Shown piece after piece: positions 34,661 to 45,247 of a DNA stretch of 64,000 nt. Source of the DNA: Chaetoderma sp. LZ-2023a (Eukaryota; Mollusca; Caudofoveata; Chaetodermatida; Chaetodermatidae). Location: positions 29,654,289 to 29,718,288 of the forward strand of contig CM067363.1 of NCBI GenBank assembly GCA_034401795.1, in the 5' to 3' direction. A program made the translations under genes and the position numbers. The notes beneath the pieces were generated by a model, which saw nothing but the letters and a program-made list of their open reading frames with translations, searched no databases and was not told the DNA's origin. Numbering within the stretch: the first letter of the stretch is position 1; every line of letters starts with the position of its first letter.

Positions 34661-36914
34661 AGTCTTGTGAACAAGCAACTAACGCTAAGGACGATGACGA
34701 CATATGTACTCGCCCTCTGCCCTCCCCAGTGCAGGTCTACTCGATCTGGGAAGTCGTATCTGAAGACTTTCTCGTTTGTGTTGTCCAAGCGGAAGGGCGG
34801 AAAAGTTGTTCCGCCGACCTCTTCCCATTCCCACCCACTTCATGCTATTATCCCCCCACCCCATTATAGAGTTACCACAAGTGGAAGTTGAGGCCACACC
34901 GGGCCATGCTTCTTGTGGGGTGGAACATGTAATGAATAGCATGGAAGTGAAGAGGCCAGATGAGGCCTTCGCTCGTTTTGGAGAACAGCAAAACCGCAGT
35001 GTACCTGACCATGCCCCGAAATCCCATAACCATGCCCCACCCACGGTGCTCCCCTACCCTCCGCACCACCACCGCCCCATCTCCAACGCACGTCCCATCT
35101 CTATGCAGCAAGTTCGGCCATTATTTGTCCTGTCCACATCACACTCCACTCGTCGTCTGTAGACTGTCCATCTTCAGATATGAGAGAGTTCGCTGTTACA
35201 GAGGGGGTGGCATCCCACACTGCAGCAACCAACCCCTACCCCCACCCCACACCCCCACCCACAGGCCATGGCCAGGGAAGCAGCCTGTTCAGCAGACTGT
35301 CTGCTCGAATTTTCCCGGTATTTAAAAACTGCGACAGAGTACCAACCATCATGTAAGGGGAGATGACCATTCCCCCCCCCCCCCCTTCCAAGGGCATCCC
35401 TTAACAAAACCAGCCGCCAATGCCCCCGTGAACAGTCAGGACATCACACTGGACACAGAAATCCAGATGCATACAGAACACACTTGCCCGCAAGGCTGGA
35501 TACGTCAATTCATTATTGCGCGATTACTATATACATATCCGGTTATAAGGAGTACACGCTACGGGGTAATTCCCCTCCCCCCCCCCCAACCCCTGGAACC
35601 GCCATACGGAAATAGCTAAACACATAATACTTCATTCACATGTAATAACAGTCAATATTATTAACAGAGCAAGATGCCCACAATCTGTTGTCCGTCATGA
35701 GTAGGATTTTGCTACGGAAAAGTTGAATTCAACAAAGGATTGATCAAAGTTACGACAGCACCCTTCTTCGTCATCCGCGCGCTAAAGTAACTCTGTCCTG
35801 ACCACGGGCTCAGCCATTACATAGTGAAATACATCATGTCCAAAAAAGTTGACACCGCACTTTACTTAGTTCCTCCCCGGCCCGAAGTAATAAAAATGTC
35901 ACCCTTCACAACAGTGCAAGAATCATCCGCAGATAAATGGCCACGCGTATTAATGAAAATCACCAACATGACAGAAACATAGACACTCAGGATGACTGCA
36001 TTCACAGTCTCCATATGACGGCATTGTTATTGTAAACTGCGGAGTTAGTATCCTTAATTTCCATAAGTAATGGATCTGTTTATACCAAACAATAATTATA
36101 GACAGCTATGCTGTCCTAATTTCGATTAAGAACACCATTGTTCTAAAATGTATTCATATCATTAATGCACAGGCCGATGAAACGGCATCAAAACTTCGAC
36201 AGTATAATATCAAGGAGAATTTCAAATATTCTCTTACCTACATATTCCCACACAAGATCGACACGGGCTGGAATACATTCTTACAGACAGGACACAGACG
36301 CATGTATAAGATTACGCGCATACAGGGACGATGTTCTGAGGAACAGAGTTAAAACATATATTTCCGTCTTTCGCATCAACAACGAATACCCATCAGCATC
36401 AACACTCTGCCATTACGTAAATATTGCCTAGGTTTCTGATCAACCACGTGCTTTCACAACAGAGAATCACGTGACTTTCATTTCCATTGGAAATTGGATC
36501 AAAGGCTTTAAACACAAGAGCCGCCCAAAACGCGCAACTACCACTGCATGATGGAAGAGGCGAGAGGGGTGAGTCAGGGTAATTGCCGCTGATGTCACCA
36601 CGCTCTCCCACACGCTCCAGCCTGAAATTAAAACAGGCAAGTTTATAAGCATCCAATCTGTAAAATCGCATCACCCTAATTAAAAGGTGAGCTTCCACAG
36701 AAATATGTAGTTCCGAGTTTTTTACGTTTAACAGAGACCTATTTTCCCATCGAGTAGACATGAAAGTGATATATAATTCTTCCTATAATTATAATTACTC
36801 CCTTTATATGGGAGGAAAAATTCATATGACTCCAGGTTTAATAAATCAAAACTTTCCTTATAGGGTGTGGCCGAATCACCCTGGTACTTTCGGGTGTGGT
36901 CATCCGCCCGCCTG
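34661..36914. other. Spacer between integrase and the zinc-finger ORF
   Basis: No supported gene. It has poly-C runs at 35372-35385 and 35577-35587 and a C/A-rich stretch at 35035-35275. The tract ggaagaggcgagagggg at 36553-36569 is followed by tgagtc and could be the polypurine tract, but this is uncertain. Confidence 0.5.
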
Positions 36915-36939
36915 TGACGTCACCAAAAAGTATAAAAGG
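36915..36939 (+). promoter_or_regulatory. CRE + TATA promoter upstream of the zinc-finger ORF
   Basis: TGACGTCA at 36915-36922, 8 bp, TATAAAAGG at 36931-36939. It has the layout of the giant-LTR promoters (7-bp spacing there) but no CCAAT boxes were seen, and the flanks do not visibly align with them. It lies ~190 bp before the ATG at 37123. Confidence 0.75.
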
Positions 36940-37122
36940 AGGAGATCGTGCACTGAAACTTAGTCTTCCCGTCAAAACTCGACACAAGGGAAGAACAAGC
37001 ATTAGGCAACTTTTGTGTCGCAAACCAAATTCTGCTGTTTTTCTTCTTATTAATTTATCACTTCCATTATATATTACTTGGCCAGGAAAGTTATGAAGAG
37101 CTGGGAAAAATTAGATTAGGTT

Positions 37123-38505
37123 ATGCAGTCCGCACCACCATTAATATGCGGAAATAAGATGTCACTTGCCGAGGACCTTGCCTTGTCAGACAATTCGAAG
37201 GAGTCGATGCCAGCACCATCCAGAAAGAAATATCCATGTTCCGCATTTAAGCTCAACGAACAGCCATGTAGGCACGCCTTCTCCCGTAATTCGGACTTGA
37301 TGCTGCATGTCAATCGTGACCATCTTATGCAGAGAGCTTTTTGTATGGACTGCAAATACCTTTATACCACTACCCGTTACGGTGTGACTCACGCGTTGAC
37401 GGATAAACATTGTGTGCTTGTAGTCACATTACAGCCTGGTGAACAAAGTGAAAACGTTGAAGTGCTAGCCGCTCGTTTCGAAACTAGACTTCCTATTAAT
37501 GTGCTTCCTACAAAGAAGACGCCCAAAACTAAACGTACGAAATGGCCACAATCAGACTTCCTGCACTACTGACCAGCTATAGCAACCACCGCATCCGCAA
37601 CACAGCATACCTTGAGCCACTACGTAACCATCGCCACCATTATGATGGAACCAACAGCATCATCAGCACCAGCAGCACCTGCAGTAACGATACCAGCACC
37701 ACCTGCAGTTTCTATTCCGGCAACACCTGCAGCAACGCCACCATCTGCATCACGCACGTCACCAGCATCAGCATCCATAATCGGCTGGCCCATTTCAGTA
37801 GTTATTACAACGGTCACGCCAGAACAAGCGTTACAGGTTATTTCTGATAGATCTATATCTCCTTGTAGCCTTATCATTGACGAGGAGATCAGCCTTACAG
37901 AAGTGATCCCGACCACCACATCATGAGCCAGCATTTCCGCACACCCGCGCAGCAGTACACCAATGGATCCAGCCATATGGAAGATAACAACACCAGAACG
38001 TCCTTGCGCCGGGAAGAGACACATAGCTCACTCACAAGAAATCCACGCCATGCCAAGGACAAACGCGAGTAAACTTCTGAAGTCCACGAATGTCCGGAAA
38101 CTATTTGCCAGCACCGCATTCGCCACAGCATCAGCAGCAGCGCCTGCAAAGACATCACCATTCCGGCGACCGCTAATCCAACTCACCGCACTCAGCCCAC
38201 CAGTAGGACAAACCACACCGACCATGTCAACAATGACACTGATGTCAGCAGTCACCTCACCATCGCCACGTTGCACGTCACCAGTCATCATTTCCGGCAC
38301 CACCAGCGCTTCCATGGACACATCCACACCATCTTCTAGCTATAGTCTTTCAGAGATGGCCCTGTATAGTAGTGATAAATCGGCAGCGGAGGATCATCCA
38401 CCACGTCCGTCCTGTATGAGTCGCAGTACCCAGACCCGCTGGGGAAACTTCACCGCAGATGTTTTAGGACATTATTGCCGAGGTTGCAGCAGGATTTATC
38501 AATAG
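37123..38505 (+). pseudogene. Zinc-finger ORF in the 3' region of the Gypsy element, two in-frame TGA
   Basis: One frame runs 461 codons from ATG 37123, broken only by TGA at 37570 and 37924. Residues ~40-105 hold two C2H2-like fingers: the first with spacing C-x9-C-x12-H-x4-H (CRHAFSRNSDLMLHVNRDH), the second canonical C-x2-C-x12-H-x5-H (CMDCKYL ... THALTDKH). A Lys/Arg-rich patch (KKTPKTKRTKW) could be a nuclear signal. After the first TGA comes a Pro/Ala/Thr-rich section (TIPAPPAVSIPATP), after the second a Ser/Thr-rich section ending HYCRGCSRIYQ. DNA or RNA binding is inferred. It sits where some Gypsy elements carry an extra third ORF, but is not env-like. It may be accessory, captured, or a separate insertion. 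Confidence 0.65.
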
Positions 38506-38742
38506 TTGTGCGAAACACAGAACTTATTATTATGTTTATTTTTTAAATACTTTTCTTATTTTTATATATGTTTTTAACAATCGAAACCCAGTCCCTAGGC
38601 TGACTAAGGTCATCCTACACAGTCGCGCAATATTCTTGCATAGCTGTGTCTCACCATAAAATGATTGCTGTGGATTCCTGTGTTGTAAACACGTCATGTG
38701 CAACATAAGTTCACAGCACACTGTAGCGAATATGTCATAATT

Positions 38743-39758
38743 CCCTATGGGAAGCTAAGCGTCTGCGCCTATTGGACAGCTGTATCTAATGATAGGTAGG
38801 AATCCCTACCACTTGCGACCAAAGCTAGTTTTCGTTTCTAACAACTAATTGGTAGGTAGCAGAAGGCCCGCATAAATAAAGCGGCATCTACCAATACAGC
38901 ATCTTGGAACTACATAAGACGGTGATGTGGGAATTTTTCGGAAATCACTTGTCCCGCCTTCACGTAAACCAATACACATCACTTTAATTATGGCTTCACT
39001 AGGATTTTCAGCACTTAGCATTTTCGGTTGAAAGAAAGAGTGGCCCTTTTTGTAAACTCTTTTCCTCTACGAAGGCATTTTCCTGCGACGGAGGCCCATG
39101 CAAGGCACTTGCCTCTCGCAACAGCAAGAATTCCTGTGATGGAGGCCCATGCGAGGCACCTTCCTCTCGCACCATTATGAAACATTCAGTGATGGAGGCC
39201 CGCGTGAAACACTTTCCTCTCGCAGCAACATTGTTCTCTCTGTGTATGTTAAGGGTATATTAACTTTTATTAAGTTACTCAGTGATCTCTTAGGCAGATC
39301 CTTCTCTTGCAGGGATGCCTCTGTGGATTCAAGGTTCTGTGTGGTACCTCCGGCGACACCACGCAGAAAGGACACCAGCTAGCTCTATATTGTGTATTAT
39401 TGTGCTCATTCTACTGTCAAAGGATTCACCTTGTTTGTATAGTATTTATTAACATTTCTACTGTTTAATTATTCTAATTGTTCCATTCTCTAAATTAGTA
39501 TGGGTAGACACACACGGTGACACAAATAGTTGGGACGACACCATGAGGTTTAATCTCGGCGGCAATGGTTGCACGGCCGCACTGGAACATCAGTGCTCCA
39601 CCGGCTCTAGAATCCAGTCTTTGTACACCACAGAGAGATGTCATACGGGATCCGCAAACTCGAGATCTGCAGCTAACCAGCCATCCTGGTCATCATGCAC
39701 TTGCGGTGCAATGGGCGGATATCTATCGGCGGACGAGCACGTACCCCCATGAGCTACA
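38743..39758 (+). repeat. 3' LTR, conserved end portion (~1.0 kb)
   Basis: From cctatgggaagctaagc to gagctaca this aligns at roughly 90% or better with 27466-28443 of the 5' LTR. Upstream of 38743 the match stops abruptly: the preceding DNA is the zinc-finger region, not the first 2.55 kb of the 5' LTR. The 3' LTR is therefore truncated or mosaic. Confidence 0.88.
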
Positions 39759-39762
39759 CCCC

Positions 39763-40546
39763 TCACACCTGATAGAAATATACATAATTCCAATCATAAT
39801 CTATAGAATGGAGTCATTACTTTTGATACAAAGTGACATCGAGCTGATGGAAGTCTTCTACAGGAAAGCCTTGAAGCAAATTCTCTCACTTCTGGACAGA
39901 GTTGCGCAGCCAGCACCATACCTACTTCTAGGCATGTTACCTATAGGTGCGAGATTACACCTCCAAACACTGACACTTCTAAGGAATATATGTGCGAATG
40001 GACACAACATCCTTCATGATTTGTGCATCTGGCAAGTAACAATGAAGAGGTTTGAGAAAAAGAGCTGGATCAGTGAGGCTAGAAAGACCCTAGCACTCTA
40101 TAGCTTACCAGCTATCCATGTGCTACTTGATTCCCCACCTGGTAAACACTCATGGAAGAAGACCACCAAACATGCTGTGTCTCACTACTGGCATGAGAAG
40201 CTGCTACGCAGTGCAAAACTCTACCCATCCCTCTGATACATTAATGTTGAGAACACCAGCCCTGGCTTTATCCACCAAGCAATCATATTTGTCTCCACAA
40301 GCCACACAGACATAAGGCCCTTACCAGTGCAGATGCGCCTGTTTACTGGTGCATACATACTCCATGCTAATAGAGCAGCCTTCAACCCGTATGAGGTGGA
40401 TCCAGAATGCCAACTCTGTCACGAAGATGCTGAGACATACTCGCACTTTCTAATAGACTGCGTGACCTTACATGATGTCAGGATGAAATATTTCTCATTG
40501 CTGCAGTCAACAATCTGCAGTAGTTGCCAAAGCAGACAAAATGCCT
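39763..40546 (+). pseudogene. LINE C-terminal part, continuation of 24225-24876
   Basis: Resumes the LINE right after the Gypsy element: HLIEIYIIPIIIYRMESLLL is the post-RT thumb/connection seen in LINEs, followed by APYLLLGMLPIGARLHLQTL and a C-terminal zinc knuckle CQLCHEDAETYSHFLIDC (C-x2-C, His, Cys). One TGA at 40234 lies in frame. The product would act with RT in target-primed reverse transcription; the knuckle likely binds nucleic acid. Ends at a TAA at 40546, followed by ~340 bp of 3' UTR and an AAT-repeat tail. Confidence 0.85.
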
Positions 40547-40889
40547 AATCCCAACAAGTGAAAAGATGGCAATGCTGCTTATTGAACCCTCGCATGGCCT
40601 GAGCAAATGCTGCCTCCCAATAGCTGAAAACATCATCCACTGTTACCTGTACATAGTACACCACAGACGACGAGAAATAATTGACTCCGACCACCAACCA
40701 ACATCTAAAAATGATATCAGACACGTCCATGGGCACGCAGTCTGATTTGGTGTACACACCTCAATTACCATTAACTTGCATGCAGTTTCGACACGTTCTC
40801 TCTACATATGTGTATATACGTTCATAATCAGACTACAGAACTCACTTTACTCCAATCCAGAGGTGCTCCTTTATATAGGAGGAATTTAC

Positions 40890-40890
40890 G

Positions 40891-40937
<47 letters not shown>
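40890..40937. repeat. (AAT)n tail of the LINE
   Basis: About 15 units of ataat type directly after the LINE 3' UTR. Short-repeat 3' tails are usual for I/CR1-like LINEs, so this marks the 3' end. Confidence 0.85.
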
Positions 40938-40982
40938 GCAGCTTATTGGGCCAATGCCGAGCCGATACTGCGCCAATATTTT

Positions 40983-43900
40983 TAGTGTTCACATAGCCTA
41001 GTCGTTGAGAGGTGTGAACTGTGACAAAATTCGCACCTATGGTTTTGTGGTGTCATTAGAAGCAGACATTAATCCTGAATCGCATACTAAAAATCCCCAT
41101 TGATCCCACTTGGGCGGAATCTTTCACATAGGTTTTAATTTGAGGACCACTTTTACATCATGTGTGAAATCTGATAAGGTGCCATGAAACAGCGTCATTT
41201 GTTATTTTCCAAAAAAAACCACATTCAACAATCTGAAATGATACAAATGTGAAAAAATAAAATATAGTCCCTAATTGTCACTCAACCGCTGAGATACACA
41301 GGTGTAAACAAAAAAAGAAACAAGTTTATCACTGAGGATAGTACAGAGATGCTCGTTAACACACGCTTTGAGGTCGGGATGTTTCCTGCGATGACATGAG
41401 ATTATAAGTCCAAACCATCATTTTCTTCATCAATAGTTACCAGATGGGCGATGTTGCTGCAAATTTGACCTCGGCACCCTGCACTTGCGATCACACATTT
41501 TAATCCATTTTTGTTGCATAAGCATTGCTTGGTGCCACACGGATTCCTTGTTGTTACTTTTCATTTGCAACGAATGAAACTTAGTACCTTCGATGGAGCA
41601 GCTTCAAGATCTGTCATTATCGGGTATAAAGACCCATTTTCCTGTTTCCATCCCCAATCATTGAGGTCCAGTTCATCGTTAGTAAGAGTTATCCATCTGA
41701 CAACCTGGATGTGAATGCGTAGGCTGTGGAAGTAAGTTGCATGCTCAGTTGGTGGCAGTCGTTGTGGCTCTATCTTACTTCGCTTGACAACCATCTGCAT
41801 ATCTCAGAGAAGTAAGTATGTCCTTCTCAGTACCACCATGCAGGCAATGGAACAGGCTAATTCCTGCACTGTGAACGTGTTCCTGTGATGTGTCACAACT
41901 CCCGATTATATCAGACAAATCCTGTACCTCTTTGGACTTAGAAATTACCTTCAGAAGAATCGTCTTACCATGGCCAAACGTGGCAGAAGTTGTGTCACAC
42001 CCACTCCAGGCATGGATTATAAGAATACGCTTTCGTATCTATGCTGGGACGACATCAACAGCTTCCTTGAGACAGTACAATTGCCGACGTTTTGTACGTT
42101 TCACGTCCTTCTTCAAGAAAATATCTGCCAATCTATCATCCCAGTGATACAGCAACATTGTGAAGATGTCATTGCCCTCAGCAACAACTATGACTGGATG
42201 GCCATCTCTAGCATAGTTAAATGTCATTGATACTATCAGTGTATCTGCATCTCCCGTACTTACCTTCATGGCATAGCTCAGTGATTGAAGATGACTTAAC
42301 AGAAGGCTAATTAACTGGGTCTTGTTTCGTTTATTCGAGAGGAATGCCTCCTGGTCAGTATGAACCTTCGCTGTGACATATGAACTATACTGTTCAAGCA
42401 CCTGAGCATATGTTGTTTTTTTCCGCCATCTTATAGAATATAGAAGCCAACTCCCCCCCCACCCCCCCCCCCCATCTATCACATGCATACTATGCTTTGG
42501 TAATGGGGACTTAATTTCGTAGATGTTTGTCAATCTGTATTTTTGTTGCCAGTTCTGATTTATCCACCTTCCTCATGGAAAAATCTTTGAATAACGAGGT
42601 AGGGACTGCAGATATATCGTGTCTAATGTAGGAAAGAATTAACTTCTCTTTGGGATAGTGCAGTACATCGCATGAACAAAACTGATGGATCAATTTGCAC
42701 AGTTTGTTTATCAATCTTGATTCCTGGTTTAAGGTCATCTAATCTGCGTACCATCTGAGACCTCTTCCTGGATGCTTCATTTACAAATTTACCATGCATG
42801 CTCTCTTGTAACACTTCACCAACTTTCTTGGTCTCATCACAGTTGATGCCATCCTCTTCCCGTGTACTCAGACAGCTGTCCAGAGATCGCAGTTGTGGGC
42901 TATTGACATCAAAGGGGTCATGGACTTGAAACCACTCCATAATTTTCTTCATCTCTCGCAAATCGTGCTCACGTCTAGTTATTCCCATGTCCACATGTTG
43001 ATCTTTCGTAAGGTGTCACTTCCCAGTCAGGCTTGACATGCCATCATGCGCAGTAGCTCACGCATGCATAGTGTCGACCCACTGACGCCTCTTGCTTTCA
43101 GTCATACCCCTTCCTCGAGTCAGTCCACCACAGCTTTTCAGTGACCTCATCAGAACATATTCTATAACGAGATAACTCCACCATCCAGACCATAGACGAC
43201 CACTTCTGCGTACCGTATGGTAGCCTTCCTCAAAGAAAGACTCATTTGATTCAAAATCTGTATCTTTCTCTCCAGATTCCATTTCACTGTCGCTGGAATT
43301 CTGAAGGAGCAGAGAAGCTAGCAATTTTGTAGTTGGTGCTGCCTCTGTTAGGTAGAGACCACGCACAGGCCAAGCAATAGCTTTGCCACTCATAATATGG
43401 GTCACTGCATTCTGACCTAATGCCTCTTCTATTCCAGATCCTTTCATCATATGAAAGATACTACTACATGCGCTCATTAGCCGATGGAACCCTATTTTGT
43501 CCAGACCGTTGGTATCTCCATTGCCTTTAGCCAAAGTGGTTGATCGAATGTTGCACTGGCTGTTGGCAAGTTGAGGTGGCTTGCCTGTTCTTGGATGTAC
43601 AACAACATGGAGTGGATGGGTGTCTCATCTTTGGATTCAGGTCGATCATTGGCAGTATTAGTACCTCTGACCTGTCAACAGTCTCGCCGTCAGGTGGTCT
43701 GAAGATATGTTGCATGAAGTTGGACCAGTTTGGCGTCGGGTCATTTGATCTGTTTAGGAGCCATGCAGATTGCCACAACACATTTGAATAGTACACTGCT
43801 GGTGGCAAGATGTGTGGAAACTGCAATATGAGCATCGGCTCAAATATAACATTTGAAAGGGCAAGGGGGAGATGGACCAATGTACTGGTATATTGGAATG

Positions 43901-44412
43901 CCTTTGTCAACAACCAAATGATCGACATTTTCTCTAACTCGTTGCACAATACGTCTTCATTTGAGCTATGATTCGCTGTATAATTATGACTTCGCAGAAA
44001 TGACGTTTGATTTACTTGATAACGAGTTTTCTAAATTTACCGTGGAACAAATATTATTAAAATTATAAACAAACAGATATTCAAATTCAAATTCAAAATA
44101 AATCTATCATAAGACACCGTAATAATGTATTATTAATGGTAATATGTCAAATGAGATGTTCGATATGATTTTAAAGAAGATTGTGAACATGGATTTAAGA
44201 TATCTATAAAAGTGGTTTGAGAAGAAAATAAAAACATGCTAAAATTCAAACCATCGCCAAAAATTCCGCCCAAAGGGGATTGATTGGGATTTTTAGTATG
44301 TGATTCTGGGTGACCTTACGAATCGAATGACACAAAAAAGATTTGAGTAGGTATTTTATCTAGGTTGACCCACCAAAACTGACTCCTACGACTAGCCTAA
44401 CAGTGTTCAAAC
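40983..44412 (-). mobile_element. ~3.4-kb inverted-repeat element carrying a nuclease-like gene
   Basis: Inverted repeats bound the region. The best-kept 44-bp block, gaatcgcatactaaaaatcc onward (41077-41120), returns inverted at 44263-44306 with about five mismatches. Weaker matches extend outward to cctagtcgt near 40998 and acgactagcc near 44388. Between them, on minus, lies one decayed gene and nothing else, the layout of a cut-and-paste DNA transposon. No known transposase motif or clear target duplication was found, so the class is open. Confidence 0.6.
41410..43950 (-). pseudogene. Decayed gene of an uncharacterised, nuclease-like repeat family
   Basis: Six or more minus-strand blocks in consistent order but different frames: LSNVIFEPMLILQFPHILPP (about 43850), HIMSGKAIAWPVRGLYL (about 43360), MRSLKSCGGLTRGRGMTES (about 43130), DDLKPGIKIDKQTVQIDPS (about 42720), STGDADTLIVSM with VIVVAEGNDIFTMLLYHW (about 42150-42250), RLPPTEHATYFHSLRIHIQV (about 41720) and a Cys-rich end CGTKQCLCNKNGLKCVIA (about 41500). 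I recognise this as a large multicopy family annotated only as uncharacterised in invertebrates and fish. The GDAD and following acidic/hydrophobic blocks resemble a PIN/FEN-type nuclease fold; that is inference. The N-terminal part seems missing and the gene is broken. Confidence 0.65.
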
Positions 44413-45109
44413 CATGATAATTAATTATGTGGGTTACTGAGTCGGGGCCTGGTACGAGGGTGGGGGGGGGGCACTACCGGCCCAGTAACCTGCTTAATCA
44501 TGGAAGCATTAACTGTCTGACCGCTGCATGCCACCGCCCACCAAGCAATACTTTCAATGGGAAATAACTCTGGATCTGTTGAATATTTTAAAAGCAAGTT
44601 GACTGAAAGTTGTTGGTGGCTTAGTCACCAACAGCTTTCAGTCAAATTGTTTTCAAAATATTCAGCATATCCAGAGTCAAACCACATATGTAGTCTGCAG
44701 AAACTCAGCAGACAAATGGTTAATAAGTCAACTAAATCATCTTTGTCTAGGCATTTAGCCTAACTATTGCTCCAAAAATGCAGAATAATTTATAACTTAT
44801 TTTAATAAATTTAAGTAAAAATTATCGCCAAAATATATATCTAGGCCTTCACCGGCATTGTAATTGTCCCCTGAATTAAGTAGGCCTATTTGATTAAATT
44901 AATAATCAAATAGATCATGGCAAAATCATGGCAATCTCCACAATTTATCTTATTGATTAAATATTAACCTAAATTAGGTTTCATTTTACGGAGTCATGTT
45001 TGCTTATGTGTTTTCTTAATTCTTAACTGAAAAATTAAAACATGAATGATCAAATTGTTATCTAAATTATAGGTGCATATAAGTAGAAAGGCGACCGGAT
45101 GGGTGGCTA
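44413..45109. other. Non-coding spacer
   Basis: Contains a G run near 44462-44471 and the family-1 hairpin at 44577-44667. Otherwise AT-rich, nothing recognised. Confidence 0.5.
44577..44667. repeat. Foldback repeat family 1 copy
   Basis: tgttgaatattttaaaagca ... ttgttttcaaaatattcagca with the inner stem actgaaagttgttggtg / caccaacagctttcagt. Confidence 0.85.
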
Positions 45110-45247
45110 TTCTGATTGGTAGATAGAGATATGACATCTCATTTGCATTTTAAGACACACCCACATGCCCATACACCCCCTGACCACATGTGGGCATGGC
45201 ATAATATGTAAATGAGATGATGTGATGACTCTCTCAGCCAATCAGAA
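45110..45247. repeat. ~138-bp imperfect foldback
   Basis: ttctgattgg and catctcatttgcat on the left pair with atgtaaatgagatg and ccaatcagaa on the right; an inner pair is ccacatgcccat / atgtgggcatgg. Unrelated to families 1 and 2. Confidence 0.65.

Larger units (their letters stand above)
24877..39758 (+). mobile_element. 14.9-kb Ty3/Gypsy-type LTR retrotransposon nested in a LINE
   Basis: The element starts TGTAGC and ends GCTACA, inverted ends typical of LTRs, and lies between two halves of one LINE; flanking CTCC and CCCC are a plausible 4-bp target duplication with one mismatch. It holds a 3.57-kb 5' LTR, a tRNA-type primer-binding site, gag with a CCHC knuckle, a DTG protease, RT, RNase H and integrase with a GPY/F-like tail, then a ~4-kb 3' region with a zinc-finger ORF and a 3' LTR end. 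The pol order RT-RNase H-integrase marks Ty3/Gypsy rather than Copia. Many stops and frameshifts make it inactive. Confidence 0.88.

Noticed and set aside
34268-35407. Several overlapping ORFs after integrase on both strands
   Set aside because: C/A-rich sequence opens frames by composition; no motif beyond the Pol C-terminal tail could be seen.
37123-38505. Selenoprotein reading of the two TGA codons
   Set aside because: No selenocysteine-type context recognised, and stops are common in the rest of the element; simple decay is the plainer reading.
24877-39758. Env-like third ORF suggesting an endogenous retrovirus
   Set aside because: No signal peptide, membrane segment or furin-like site seen between integrase and the 3' LTR; the only sizeable ORF there is the zinc-finger one.
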